The notes beneath the pieces were generated by a model, which searched no databases, was not told where the DNA came from, and saw only the letters and a program-made list of their open reading frames with translations. A program made the position numbers and the translations under genes. From assembly GCA_025345505.1 (NCBI GenBank), contig JANVCC010000076.1:13222057-13286056 (forward strand): a stretch of DNA of 64,000 nucleotides. Direction: 5' to 3'. Numbering within the stretch: position 1 is the stretch's first letter; every line of letters begins with the position of its first letter. The stretch comes from Todiramphus chloris collaris. Lineage: Eukaryota > Chordata > Aves > Coraciiformes > Alcedinidae. This document shows positions 35,234 to 48,275 of the stretch, piece after piece.

Positions 35234-38200
35234 TGCACATCATTGGATATTGGAAGCTGTTTCTAATCTATTTTTCTCTTTTGATGCTTCATGGTACAGA
35301 AATTGATAATGTCTGGTACCAAGGGTTATGTGAATGTAGTAAGTCTGCACATACAGAAATTTCACACCTGGCTGAAAGTAATGTCAAGGTAGAAAAACAA
35401 ATGCTAGATAACCTCCTTTAGTTAAAATAGCTTATGTAGTAATCAAATCCTTTTATATTAACCCAAACTGCCTTCCCTACGGTTTCTTTAGTGCGAGTTT
35501 GAACTTACCAGACCCTAAGCTGGAAGCCAGTGAAGTGATATGAACTTATCCCAGCTAGGATACTGGAACACCACAGTGTGCATACATGATGTATATCATC
35601 TCATAGTACAGTATTATGCATTGGTTTCAAGCAGAAGTCATAGGTGTGCTAATGTAACTGTCCTCCTCTCATTCAAATTCTTCTCATAGCTTGAGTGAAC
35701 CATGAAAGATGGATCTCTTACATGATAAAGACTCTAACTTATATTGATTTACATGGTTGAGTCATTGATCTCACAGTTACTTGAGACCTGGTGTATAACA
35801 ATGGATGGAGAGCAGTTGATCTGAAAGCAGTGAAACTGGTATAAAAGTGGATATGTAAGTCCAGGAAACCAGAATCAATACCTTGAAAAAATAATTATAA
35901 GGCTGAACAAATTCTGTTGAAAAATAATTTGGCTAAACTTTTCATTGAAGACTCTTTTGTGGCCACAGCCAAAGGAACATTAATTTTTGTCTTGGTCATG
36001 TGTTTATAGTGTGGTGTTTTAAATGATAGGGAGATATTTAGCATATATACAGCATATATATAAAAGTATCTTTGTGTAATGTATTCTACTATTACAGTGG
36101 AAAGTCTAACCCTGACCAGCACTATCAAATTCAAAGATAAATTCACAATGGATTCTTTTTTTTTTTTTTTTCCTTCTCTTAAGGTTTTGACTGAATGCAA
36201 AGTTTTTAATCAGTAGCAAAAAAAGGTCTTTATTTAAAATTTGGTAAATGGAACAGGACTGTCAGAAAGTGACAATGAGGGGATGCAATATTCTTAACAA
36301 ATGTTTGAGAAGTTACCTCCTTTTCCTTTTATGTTTCCTTGTGTATAAATAAATATAACTGATCAACACCCTATTTTAAAACTGTAGTTTTATAGCCACT
36401 GTCTGTATTTTAATTAAGGCATTGGAGTAATACATAAGACTCTCCTCTGGAATGTTCCCAAATTTTATTTTATCACAAAGTACTTAAGCATAATGTTTCC
36501 ATATGTTTTGTAGTTTTTTGCATCTTAAATAACCTGAATGATACGCAGCCATTACCATGATATCATTGCTTTATGACTCATTTCCTACAAGTGTGTGACC
36601 AGGTAGTAATTTATTTGAGGAGAAATGCTGTTAACCTCTGAATTCTGTTATGTGCTGAGAATGTATGAAATTTATTTTCATTGCATATACCTGCATACCT
36701 GCTTAGTATAATGTGTTCTTACATCATGCCTGATTTTTTTTTTCAGTAGTTTACGTTAAAAATTCACTAAAGCTAGTTTTAGAAGTAAAAATAAAGTTAG
36801 TTGTATTTTCCTTTGAAGGATGCAATTTCTTGTGAGCTGTTGCAATCTTCTGTTCCATTTCCAGGAAAACAACTTCAATGAATGTCAACTGTGGAATGCC
36901 TTGACATATAATGACACTGCTGTAGCGAAGCTTGTAGATTTGTCACACTTGAGCGTTGTTGCCAAAATTACCCAGGGGGAAAAAAAATCCTGTGTGTTTT
37001 TCATTCCTCTTTTCTTTCTCTCCTTCGCAAAGTTGTATCTTCTGGACACCATGCCTAGTTCTTCTTTCTAATATGCTAAGATACATTAAGAATAATTGAT
37101 TAGTATCATAGCAGTAACAGTGTTGTCATTGATGAATGAGAAATGCTGTTGCATGAGAATTACGATAGTTCAACATTGAGTTCTTATTCTTCAAGAGTGG
37201 TGTTTGGTTGCTGTATTTTGTTTGGGGGTTCTGAGGGGGATGGTGATGTTAGTTATGTTTGGCTTTTTGAGGAGCATCTGGGGTAGGAATCATGATATTC
37301 AGCATGGTTCCTGCGTGATGGGTGATGTTATGAAAACTTGATGTGCAAATTTAGCTAGAGCACAAGTAAGTCACATATTAGCCATTTCTACGTGCGTTTA
37401 GAATGTAACATCCAGTAGTTTTCCAAATTGACATTTTAGGGATATAAGTGGTGTTGCATTTTTCATAGGATTTTCAATTCGGGTTACTTAAACCTTGTTG
37501 GTTTTACTGAGTCTTCCATCATGCATTAGTCATCCTCACTGTATTAAAACCATTTAGAAGCACTATGGTAGTACCTCAAGTTGATGTTTCATGCAATGCT
37601 TGATTATTTTAAGAGTCCTGAAAACTAAATTTCAATAAAAATTATGGGTTTTAAAAGTCTTATTTTGAGAAGCTTGTAAAAGAAAAATTATCATTAAAAA
37701 GAATTTTCATGGCAAATTTCTTGTCAGGTAAATGTACTTTGTTGCCAAGTCATTAGACTTTCTTATCAGGGTGAAATATTTCTTTCCACTTAAGAAGTGA
37801 AGGGAGACAGTTCTACAGATATTCTTATCTCTTCTTTCATAGAATAACCATGAGGAATAAAACCATGTCTATTCAAAGTAACACAGTACTTCCTGGAGTC
37901 TGCAAAGATATGCCAATTTCTTGTATTTTCTTTCCCTTTTAGGGTCCTCATCTTGACTTCAGTAAAAGGTCAAAGCACCATGCTGAAGCTAATAATATAC
38001 TAAGAAATCTGAAATTTTATTTTCTTTAGAGATATTATGACATCTTACTGCTGTGTTGTGTTTTTTTTTTCAGAATGATAATACTTGAATGACCAAAATA
38101 TTACAAAGCTTAAGTAGGAATTCATGATGTGTAGGCCATTTCTTACTTCTAAAGGATGACACTGATCTTTATGGAAAAATGAATGAATAGGTAAGAATCT

Positions 38201-38780
38201 TATTTCAATTTCATGTCCTGACAGTGAAAAGAGCTCCATTTGCATGGAAACTTAAGTGACTATCACTTATTGTCAGGGTTTACCAAAAAATTTCTAAACA
38301 TGTTCTAAATCTACTTGGAAACTTTTAGTGAGAATTTGTAATGACTGATGCAAGTATGTTTTTTTTAAAATTAAGTCAGCCTTGACATATTTTCTCTAAG
38401 ATGTGCTTACTGTACATCAGAGCTCTGGATTAGTAATTTTCTACAGAGAAAAGGTAGATTTAAGGTTCCTCACAAAGGAATTTGAGCAATGTTACATGTT
38501 GGCATAGATGAAGTCCAAAATAAAAATTCACTCATGGTCCAACCCAGATCACAGTTGTCTGTTTGAACAGATCCTATCCTAGAATCCCATGCTTAATTGG
38601 TACTAAGTTTTGCTTTCATCACTGGTACTCAGGATTTATGCCAGCAATAACACCCAAAAGATTTTTGCCTCCTTTAGCTAGTTTGGATTATGCATTTAGT
38701 TGCCAGCTCACCATCCCATTATTACAGTGTTCCTCACGCCAGTTGTGTTTTTAGCCTATCTGCAAATGTCACAGTTACTT

Positions 38781-39031
38781 GGTTTTAAACTAGAGCAGGG
38801 TAGATTTAGATTAGACATTAGGAAGAAGCTCTTTACTATGAGGGTGGTAAGACACTGGAACAGGTTGCCCAGAGAAGCTGTGGATGTCTCATCCCTTTAA
38901 GTGTTTAAGACCAGGTTGGATGAGGCTTTGAGCAACCTGGTCTAGTGGGAGGTGTCCCTGCCGATGGCAGGGGGGTTGAACTCGATGCTCTTTAAGGTCC
39001 CTTCTGACTCAAGCCATTCTATGATTCTTAT
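38781..39031 (+). mobile_element. CR1 LINE 3' end (+ strand)
   Basis: A plus-strand CR1 of about 250 bp: the end of ORF2 (frame at 38700-38900, with [39 protein letters not shown] and a stop) followed by 3' UTR with GACCAGGTTGGATGAGGCTT, GGGGGGTTGAACTCGATGCT and the terminal CATTCTATGATTCTT. Fairly well preserved for its length, suggesting a comparatively recent copy. Confidence 0.95.
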
Positions 39032-40286
39032 ACTATGGAAAAACAAGCATAATGTAAGGCTGGCTTTCCTGCTCTTCTTAATTGTGACTTGACATGTTTT
39101 TTGCCTGTAGAGTCACCATGGTAACACTGATCTTTTCAAAACAGCTAGTTGCATTTACCAATAGCTGCTATTTATACAGTCATTTGAACTGCTAGTAAGG
39201 AGGAAACAGGTACATTCACTAAATAAAACCTGATTTGCACAATCCACATGCTCAGTAGAATTTTGTTCCTAAATAAATAAGAATTCTTGACTTGCAATTT
39301 TCCATTTGACTTTGCAAATTTGTTAAAAGCCTGTTTCTTCAATGTTTTTGACATTCTTGTTTCCAGAGAACTAGCAATTCAAATGTCTGTATGAAGTAAC
39401 TGCTCTGTTTCTGCATCAGAAGGCACACAATCCATTTCACCTTTTCTTTTTATAATGATTTGTAAATAAGTAGAACTTTATAAGACTTGCTTACAGTGTA
39501 GTAACAACCATGTGCTTACACAGCAGTAACATTTTGATAAAACTTACTATTAAAAAGTAATGCCTTGAGTTCTGTCCAACAAACAAAAGGTATGATATTC
39601 AATTGTAGTTTACTTGCAGGAATGGGTGATGCTAGAAAATGATGTAAAACAAGAATGTAGAATGAAGAACTAAGATTCTTGTCTTCCTCACAAATGAATG
39701 TGAAATTTTCAAATTGTGTAATGTACCATGGTAGAGAGATTTTAATTGTTGGTATCTATTTACTTGAGGGTCAGCCTTCCACAACTTAGATGTCCCTTGT
39801 CCTTGGACTCTTCATAGAAATGTGTAAAAATAGCTGCCTGCACTGTTTATGGTAACTATGTATGGCAGCCACATTCATGTGGAGTAAGGGAGGTGTTTTT
39901 GCTGCAGACCTTAGACCTTGAGAGCTTCTTTGTCATCCCTACTAGACTCATTTGTCTTTTTCCCCCATTTAAAGAGGTTGTTCTGTTTGTGTGTTTTAAT
40001 CAAGTATTATAAGAACAATGTCATCAGCTCAGCATGGAATAAAAACAAAAGCATAATCCTGCTGGGCAGGATAGAGGCAGATCTCCATTGCATACCATCA
40101 GTGATGGTGGGATTATACGCCTCTTGGAATTACAAATGAGTTTACAGACCTGTTAGTAAAAATATGCTAAAGGGTAGGGGATAGTGAGTGTACAAATAGA
40201 AAAGCGATTCCAGCCAAAGGTGATCATACAAAAAAAGACATGGAAGTAAATGTGAGAGTGTAAGACAGGAAAATGAAGGGAAGAAA
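39032..40286. other. Unassigned DNA between CR1 copies
   Basis: Short frames only. I see no RNA gene or repeat. Confidence 0.5.
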
Positions 40287-40880
40287 ATCATAGAATCATC
40301 ATAGAATCATAGAATGGCTTAGGCTGGAAGAGACCTTGGAGATTATCTAATCCAACCTCCCTGCCATGGGCAGGAATGCCTCTCAACTAGATTACATTGC
40401 TCAAGGCCTCATCCAACCTGGCCTTGAACACCTCCAGGGAGGGGGCATCCGTAACCCCTCTGGGAAATCTATTCCAGAGTCTCACCACCCTTGTACTGAA
40501 GAACTTTTTCCTAAGATCCAATCTAAACCTATTTTCCCTCAGTTTAAAACCATTTCCTCTTGTGAAGAGCCCCTCTCCAGCCTTCCTGTAGGTTTCCCTC
40601 AGGTATTGGAAGGCAGTTATAAGGTGCCTCTGGAGCCTTCTCTTCCCCAGGCTGAACAATCCCAGATCCCTCAGCCTATCCTAGTAGCAGAGATTCTTCA
40701 GCCCCTGGATCATATCTGTGGCCCTCCTCTGGACTCATTCCAACAGAGCTATGTCCCTCTTAAGGGGTAGACACCAGACCTGGATGCAGTATTCAAGGTG
40801 GGGTCTCACAAGAGCAGAGTAAAGGGGGAGAATCACCTCTCTTGATCTGATGGCCACACTCCTCTTGATGAATCCTAAGA
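40287..40880 (-). mobile_element. CR1 LINE, 5'-truncated
   Basis: A minus-strand CR1 of about 590 bp. The plus-strand start carries an enlarged terminal array (ATCATAGAATCATCATAGAA and another ATCATAGAATGG). The minus frame at 40387-40659 is the C-terminus of ORF2: MFSLGKRRLQRHLITAFQYL, then RFRLDLRKKFFSTRVVRLWN, ending in ARLDEALSNVI. The upstream RT thumb part runs to about 40880, where the copy is cut. An A/T-rich run follows directly. Confidence 0.95.
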
Positions 40881-43754
40881 TTTTTTTTTTAATTTATAAA
40901 TCTAAAGAACTGATACTGAATTGTCCTGTAATGTATCAAAATACATCAATCTCGCACCTCTGCAACAAAACATTTTGGATTTTGGCATAAAATGAGGGTT
41001 AGAAGCAAAATGATGCTGAAAAACATTAAAGGCCAGAGGGAATTCTTTAAAGCAAAGTACTTGAATGAACATACAAGCCATAGTCACACAACAGTGAATG
41101 CTAAGACCAGCTATTACTCTGTCAAGTTTGGGAATGTAAATATCCTGCCAAAAATGGAAGAAACCCTCACAAAGGAGTAAGAAATCTTCCTGGTGTCAGA
41201 ACCACACAGAAGTTCATTCAGATACTTTGTAAAGCCTCATCAGGATATTTTATAGTGAGAATTTATAAAATGTAAGAGTTGTGATTGTTCAAACTGTTAA
41301 AGGAAAGTAAATGATCACTTGAATAGAAGGTTTTCGTTAAAGGCAATCTAATGAGCAATCAACTGAACACTAGTAGAGATTTTACCTGGAATGTTCTCTA
41401 TGGAGAGTCTTCTTATGGTTTATTCCTCAGTTATCTGTAAGTTAGAACGAGTTCAGAATGAACTGGTTTGAGATGTGTGTTTGCCTGACTCTGGTGGGTT
41501 TGGGGGTGTGCTTGCTTCTGCTTCTCTGTTTTCGCAGATTCACTTCTGGAACCTGGAAGTCTGTCTTAGGATTTGGGGAGGAGGGCAGGAAGGTTGTGCA
41601 TGTATATGTTTGATTTTCTCCTCTAAAATACAGACGTGACTTTTGACATTCACAGAGAAAGTGAATAGGGCAGACAGAAAGGTAGAACTTAAAGTAACAT
41701 GCAGGTAGCATTTCTAACATGGAACAGATTTTATTCCACAGCAGGCATAGTATTAATATAGGAAAGAAACTGCTGATCAGAAATACTATTGTTGAGATTG
41801 TTCTTGATTCCTTATGCGATTGCTCAGCCTCCTCAAATCAGGTTCTTAGTCCACAATCATACATCATTTACATTAATACATACATACGTGTAAATATGAT
41901 AATCTGAAATGTGCAATTAGCTTTTTGATACCTCAGATCTGGTTTAGCCTGAGCCTAGTAAATTTGAATTGTGATTTGTTTTAGCACACAAATCTATCAT
42001 GAGGGAGCAGGTGGAAAAAGAAGTACAAAAATGTAGTAGTAGATTGGCAATTAGTATTTATACTTCCCAGCTAATAATGAGGTTTTATTCATCAGTGAAC
42101 AAAAACCAAATTAACTTACAAACAAATGAAAAGTATTTAAAACTTTTCAACTGTTGCAACATGACTGCATCCACTGAGGAACAAGATCAAAGGAGCGGCT
42201 TGGACTAGTCTTACTCTGAGGGCTGCTCAGTCCCAGCCTTGTTTGTTGGAACACAGAGCTTTGAATCCCAGCTCTGCTTTGGCAGCTGGCAGCAGTTTAT
42301 ACGGCTGCATTTTAACCCTCCATCTGCCTTCCCAGTGCTATCTTTGGTCTGGCTCCATGGTATCTCAAGGATTATCTGTGTACATACTCCAACAGCTTTG
42401 CGTGTCTCGTAGCAATATCTAGCTTTAAACTTAATACAGTGGGAGGTCATTCTTCCCATTGCTATGCTTCTTATTTGTTTAGATTTCATTCAGTCACTGG
42501 GTATGCCACAGGCTTTAAATTCTTGCATACTTGGTTGGCCGGTAAGTGCACGTGTGTAACTTATTGATAAGTGACACATTTTTGTCATTGTTTCCAGGCT
42601 GATATAGTTTGTTACGCTTGCCTTATGTGTGCCTTTTTGTGTTCAGTGGTAATCTCTTTCAGATGTTATGTGCTTCAGACAAAGTACCTGAATAATTTCG
42701 TTATGTTTGTATAAACAAACAACTTTGTTGTTTTAACTCTTATCTTTCTAAGCAGAGAGGTTAAGGCACAGTTTGAGAAGATCAAGCAGAAAACCAGTTT
42801 TCAGGGCTCATAACTGTAATGGCTGGATACATAAACTGACACCTCCACTATACTGATGCCCAGAGAGGGTAATGGTGCAAGAGTCACCAAATGAAGCACA
42901 GAGTGGCCATTGCCTTAAAAATTTCGGTTGTGCATGGATATCTGGAAAATGTTACTTACTTGGCATTGCACTTAGTGAAGAAAAGTGCCCTGTTATATTC
43001 CTAGCTACTACAAAGAGGCTTATGGCATCACTCAGAAATTTGACTCTGATCTGAGAAATAACATGAGACAAGTGAAAACCGACAAGCAATAAATATTCCC
43101 TTTCCATTTCACTTTCCAAAAGTCCTAAGAATGTAACACCAAAAACTGGTGCTGAAGTGCTCTTGCTTGTTTCCCTTAAAATTGTGTGTTTCTTATTGCT
43201 CTTTAGAAAACATTATCATTTTTGTCTAGGTTGTTACTTAAGAAAAGCTCTCTTCTGACTCATGTGGTACTTAAATAGAATAAAATATGTCACAAGAAGC
43301 TCTCACTCACTGATTTTCAGTTGCCAATTACTCTTCTAGGGCATGATGTCTTGCTTGATACTCAATTCATTCATTACTTTGTTCAAAGCCATTTTAAGCA
43401 TGGCAATGTATGTCTCAAACTTGGATTTCTTCATCCTATAACTTAAAACAGAATAAATGAATTTTAGTTCTGTAACTTTTAAGAAGAGATTGGTTTAATC
43501 TTCCCTGCCTTGGAATAACATCTTATGGCTTAATCCTGAACCTGCCCAGCCATACTTTGAAAATGTAGCTAGCTGTACTGCTAGCTGTTTCCAGAATGAA
43601 ACACTGTGGAATAAAACAAGAAATTTAATTTTGAGAATTCTGAAACTGTCAGCTATTATTTTTACAAAACTCTATGGGGAAAAGAAAAAAAAAATTTAAA
43701 AAATCAGAGAATATATAATTGTCCAAAACACTATGTATTACTTACTCAAAATGC

Positions 43755-43774
43755 ATATATATATATATATATAT
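43755..43774. repeat. (TA)n microsatellite
   Basis: Ten uninterrupted AT dinucleotides. Confidence 0.9.
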
Positions 43775-44048
43775 TAATTTGAATGTCACACAAAGTTTTC
43801 CTGCATTTTGCAGATTCCTATGAAAATTTCCAGCTGATGCCTGGCTGTACCACAGTGATGGCTCCTACCAGAACAGGGAGAAAGGCTAGAGGGCCAGAGG
43901 AAAGCTTTGCTGTTCCTTTTTGCGGCCACGGGGTGTCATTCTAGGAGCAGACTTTGACCATCCTGGAAGCACTACTATGGCAGCAGGACTGGAGTCCTAT
44001 TACTGTGAGTTGCTTTACACAAAACCATCCGCTAAAGCTACTTACTTA

Positions 44049-44071
44049 CTTTTTTTTTTTTTTTTTTTTAA
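44049..44071 (+). repeat. T-run
   Basis: Roughly 20 consecutive T residues on the + strand, with no recognisable SINE or LINE body attached on either side. Confidence 0.8.
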
Positions 44072-47000
44072 TTATTATTCTAAAGGATAAACCGTGTTGT
44101 TTTCCATTTCTGCATTCAAAATGTGAAATACTGGGATGTAGCAAGAGATACTGAGGAGTTAAAGGCATTCGTGTCAAGAAGTTCTCTAAATGCTACTTGT
44201 GCAGATAGGGAACCTTCTGAATAAACACAGCAAATCTGCATAAGCTTAAATATAGCTTTTCTGAAGATGTTAATAGCTATTTTTAATTAGCAGTTATTTA
44301 TTAGCAGTTGTTTTGAATTGGTACATAACTGATATTTTACAATTAAAGCACAGGAAGAATGGGGAGGCAGAATGACTCCTAGACAGAATAGTCTTTCCAG
44401 ATGTTTTTTCCCCCCAACTCATGTCCAATACAGAACAAGCCCTAGAAAAGGTCCACAGCACCATTTAGGGTACCAATATGGGCTTAGATTGGTGTTACAC
44501 TGAAGAAAGCTTGCTGCATTCAGCATTTAACATATCTTGCTGGTCTTGTTTTAAATAATTTTTAGGAGGGGCTTATGTGAGAGAGTGAACAAATAGGTGC
44601 ACTGGATACCCTCAAGAACACAAATAGTAGCATGAAAAAAGCATGTGAAGAAAAGGAGATGAAAGGTTTAATGAAGTGGAGCAAGGCCCATGGTACACAA
44701 GCCAATAAGGAAAGATTTTGGTAGGGCAAAGATTTATGGAACCTTAAAAGTGAAGATGTGAAGCCTGACCTTAGACTGCAAGAGCACTGGAAGAAAACAG
44801 AGATGAAAGCAGGAGTAATAGGATATTAGAGAGCACTTTCAACATGCTGAAGTGAGAGAGAAAAAAGAGATATTTGTCCTGTATGTGTATGTTTTCAGCT
44901 TCGCATATTTGCTTCTTTGAGTGATAAAATAGCACTAAATTGAAAACATCGGTGTCAATCCAGATAAATTAATCTATTTAGAATACTACTAAATTGCTGA
45001 AAATTTATTCAAGAAAACTGGGAATGGGCTTATAGTGAAGCTTCAGAAATAACCTATACCAGAATCTAAGATAGTCCTGGAATTATTGTTGCATGTAATG
45101 CTTAAAAAATAAGAAGAAATGCATACACCTTATGTAATGTTTGTTTAACCATTTATTCCAGTTGCCCTCCAATCCTCATCAAAGATACTGGATGTTTACA
45201 TTTTAAATATATTTGTGTATGTTTACTGTTAGTATTAGGTTAATCAAGGTGACTACTCTTGCACATGATGCTTTACATTCTCTTCCCTTTTGCCCCCTCA
45301 AATTTTCTCCAGAAAGAGAATGGTATACATTATGTTCTATATATATGATTGAAAGTGCTTACATACATATGCTACTGTACAGGTGTTAGAGATGGCCAAG
45401 ACAAAGTAGCATGCAAGTTCAATTTAGAAGAGGTATTCCTTGCAGTAGCTGCTGACATGAGGAAATGCTGATTTTATTTCAGGGTAGAATCTTCTTCCTG
45501 GACATCTTCTGTGTCAGTCTTTTGACGACTTGGAAGAAAAAGTCAGAGAGTTGAATTCAGCTAGATGATAGGGTATCTCATAATCCCAGAAAATAGCAGA
45601 ACTCTTAACTGTACAAGTTAAAAAGGAGTGTAGTGTCAGGGAAACCTGAGTGATGGCAGGTTGAATTGGCCAAGCGTGGATGAGAGGTTTAAAACTCAAC
45701 AATACAGCGTTGTGCTATCAACTCCTTCAAACCCTTTCCTGTGCATGATTGCATATTCCTCTGCTTAAACTAGCTGATTTTAATTATGAGTTGAAGTCAT
45801 TCAAATATTGCTTTGGCATAAGTAATATGATCAGAGATTTTGAATGATCTTACTGTTGCTATTTTTCAAGTTTTAGTGCCCTATTAAAAATCACTTTGTG
45901 CCATTTGTAGTCATTGCTTTAAAGATTGTCACTTCTATTGACAATAAAGATGCTTACTGGAGTAATATCATGAAGAAAATATAAGCCATGTCCCTTCAGT
46001 GGCTCAGTGTTGATATTGGAGGTGGATTTCAGACTTCAAAATAAATGGTGTTGTTCCCATTCCTTTTGGGGTCCTTAACATTCTAGTGTGTACTCCTGGA
46101 TGCATGCCACCCATTTGAGACTGAAAATGGTATCATTTGTCAGCTTCGTTTTGCCTGAGGTTGTAATAATATGCTGTTCACACAGAACTGTTGGTATGTC
46201 TCTCAACTACCTTTCCTTTGCACCAGAGTATTTATTGATTTATATCAATGCCTGAGGAAACTTCTTCCCAGAATCTGTCACTGGTAGTACAAGTCCCACC
46301 CTGGCTCTTCGCAGGCTCATCTGTGACAGGAAACACTCCTTAGCATCTGGATGCTGTTAAGAACCTCAGTTTTCTTCTGGTTCATCTCCCATCTTCCTCC
46401 TCCCCCTACCCTAGCTCTACACAGGCTTAACAGTGAAACAAAAGGATCTGTTCAGCATGTGTTTTACAATCAGGATTTTTGGTAAAGGTTTGAAAGCAAA
46501 GATACATGTGAAAACTTAGTTAAGATTGTGTTTTATATCTCAGATCAGTAGCTGTCTAACCTTCTTAGCCTACTTTCTACCCAAGCATCACTGCTAGGAA
46601 TTCAGTGTGCAGTGACACCTGATTTCCCAAATAAATCACTTCTGTATTTTTCTGACTTTCCCAGTCATTTCTGGATTTCCTTCTAGTTCCTCTTCTCACT
46701 TTGGTAGCAAATTTTAGGAAAGACATGAATTGCCATGAAGAAAAATGACATCCGGAAATAGAAAAGCTGGGTGGGTACTTTACAGTGATTTCATCTACCT
46801 CAACTGATACCCAATTTATTGGGATTTATGTGAAGCACTTTCTTTGACTGGATAGTTTGGTTCCTTAAGATCCACTCAGGTTTAGCCAGTTGGAGGGATT
46901 GCACAGAAGCTGTTCATGTTGACTTTCTAGAATTAGTAGTTTCATTTATATTAAATGTTGCTAGATGTGTATCCTATGGAATGTGCGATTCCTAAATAGT

Positions 47001-48006
47001 CACAAAATTTGTCTTGTGAGCACACATGATCCTGTGACATAGATAACTGACCTAGCCACATACTATTTTGCTTAGATGTATCTATGAGATCAGGTCTTGA
47101 CTTGTGCAAGCATGTTCCCAATATGTCATCCTAATGCTGTACTGGAGACAAAAGCTTTGTTTTTATTTTTATATCTTTTATAACAAGTTACAATAAACAG
47201 TTTTGAGGTTTCCATGAGATTTAATTATACTATTGTGTTCTTAACAAGACAGAAAAATGGTATGTTGCATACAGTTAGTAATTACTGGGGGAGTCAGAAG
47301 ATATGTTTGAAAAAGATTTAGTGGTAACTGTTTAAAATACTGCATCTGCTGCAGAGTTTGCTTTTAATGTTAGGTTGTGTATATATTCATACACAGTACA
47401 TCTAGTTACCGAGTCTGACTTAACTAGTCAGGGGGGAAAGAAATACCATGACTTTTTGGTTATTTTATTTTGGATCTTGGGTTCTTCTTTTTAAAGGAAT
47501 AATGTTGAATGTCAAAGAACTACAGGGGTTGAATATATTGTCTTGAGCTGGATACTACCAAGCTGAGTTGCACCATCCTTCAATCCTACTTTTTTAACAT
47601 GGAACATGTTTATAAGAAAGAAAAAACCAAAAATCATAATTTTGCCAGAAGAGGATACTCTCCACAAATATCTGCCTATATAGAGGCACAAAAGAGAAAT
47701 GTCTGCTGCTTCCACAGTGATACCCTCTTCTTGGGTACTTAGGTACAACAAAGACCATAGAATAAGGGAATTAATCTAGGCAGGCCCTGTTATGGCTTAA
47801 TTGCCAGGTTTAGACACTGGTTTTTTTCCCTCAGGAACACTGTAAAATGAGTCTTCTAGGTCCCAAAAAAATTTCTTGTGTTCATTCTGGTAACATGGTT
47901 CTAAGTTAAGACCCATCAGCTATACATGCACAGCCTGATCTCTTAAAAGAGAGATGTTGTGTGGTTTTCTCAATTGGAGAAAACTCTGCTTGCTGTTTAC
48001 TATTGC

Positions 48007-48116
48007 ATGGGATGGGATGGGATGGGATGGGATGGGATGGGATGGGATGGGATNNNNNNNNNNATGGGATGGGATGGGATGGGATGGGATGGGATGGGAT
48101 GGGATGGGATGGATGG
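48007..48116 (+). repeat. (ATGGG)n array with assembly gap
   Basis: A nearly perfect ATGGG pentanucleotide array: about nine units, then 10 Ns (48054-48063), then about nine more units and one shortened unit. The N block is an assembly or sequencing gap, so the true array length is unknown. On the + strand it gives GGG every five bases with AT spacers, which can fold into three-tetrad G-quadruplexes. The frames across it (Met-Gly-Trp-Asp, and Pro-Ser-His-Pro-Ile on the other strand) are artefacts. Confidence 0.97.
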
Positions 48117-48233
48117 TCTTGGTAATCTTGGTACAGTGTTTCAAGTATTAGCCACCTTTAAGTCTGCTCAAATGTGTCTGAAAAAGAGAGTGTGTGACTT
48201 GAAGCATAAAAATGCTTGAATATGGCAGTGAAC

Positions 48234-48275
48234 ACCTGTGCTTATTTGTAAAGTGAGAATAATAAATACCAGAAG
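48234..48275 (+). mobile_element. Possible MIR-like SINE remnant
   Basis: CTTATTTGTAAAGTGAGAAT followed by AATAAATACCAG resembles the CTCATCTGTAAAATGGGGAT-AATA block of MIR-type CORE-SINEs. Only this short stretch matches, and the tRNA-related head is not visible, so support is weak. Confidence 0.2.

Larger units (their letters stand above)
23831..38780. other. 15 kb of unassigned DNA
   Basis: No complete gene or recognisable large repeat. It contains a T/G-rich tract at 26053-26151, a pyrimidine run at 29364-29410, several T-runs (25609-25627, 31379-31397, 36157-36170), two long unproven ORFs (26720-27088 minus and 28983-29876 plus), a 34642/35148 direct repeat and a weak exon-like block near 36865-36960. 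The rest looks unconstrained. Confidence 0.5.

Noticed and set aside
40598-40612. CCCTCAG followed by GTATTG as a possible recursive splice site
   Set aside because: It lies inside a CR1 copy and is part of its antisense ORF2 sequence.
40366-40770. A 134-codon plus-strand frame rich in Pro, Ser and Gln
   Set aside because: Antisense to the CR1 ORF2 C-terminus and 3' UTR.
47920-48219. Three long open frames across the ATGGG array (Met-Gly-Trp-Asp and Pro-Ser-His-Pro-Ile repeats)
   Set aside because: A stop-free pentanucleotide repeat is open in every frame, and the frames run through Ns. There is no coding evidence.
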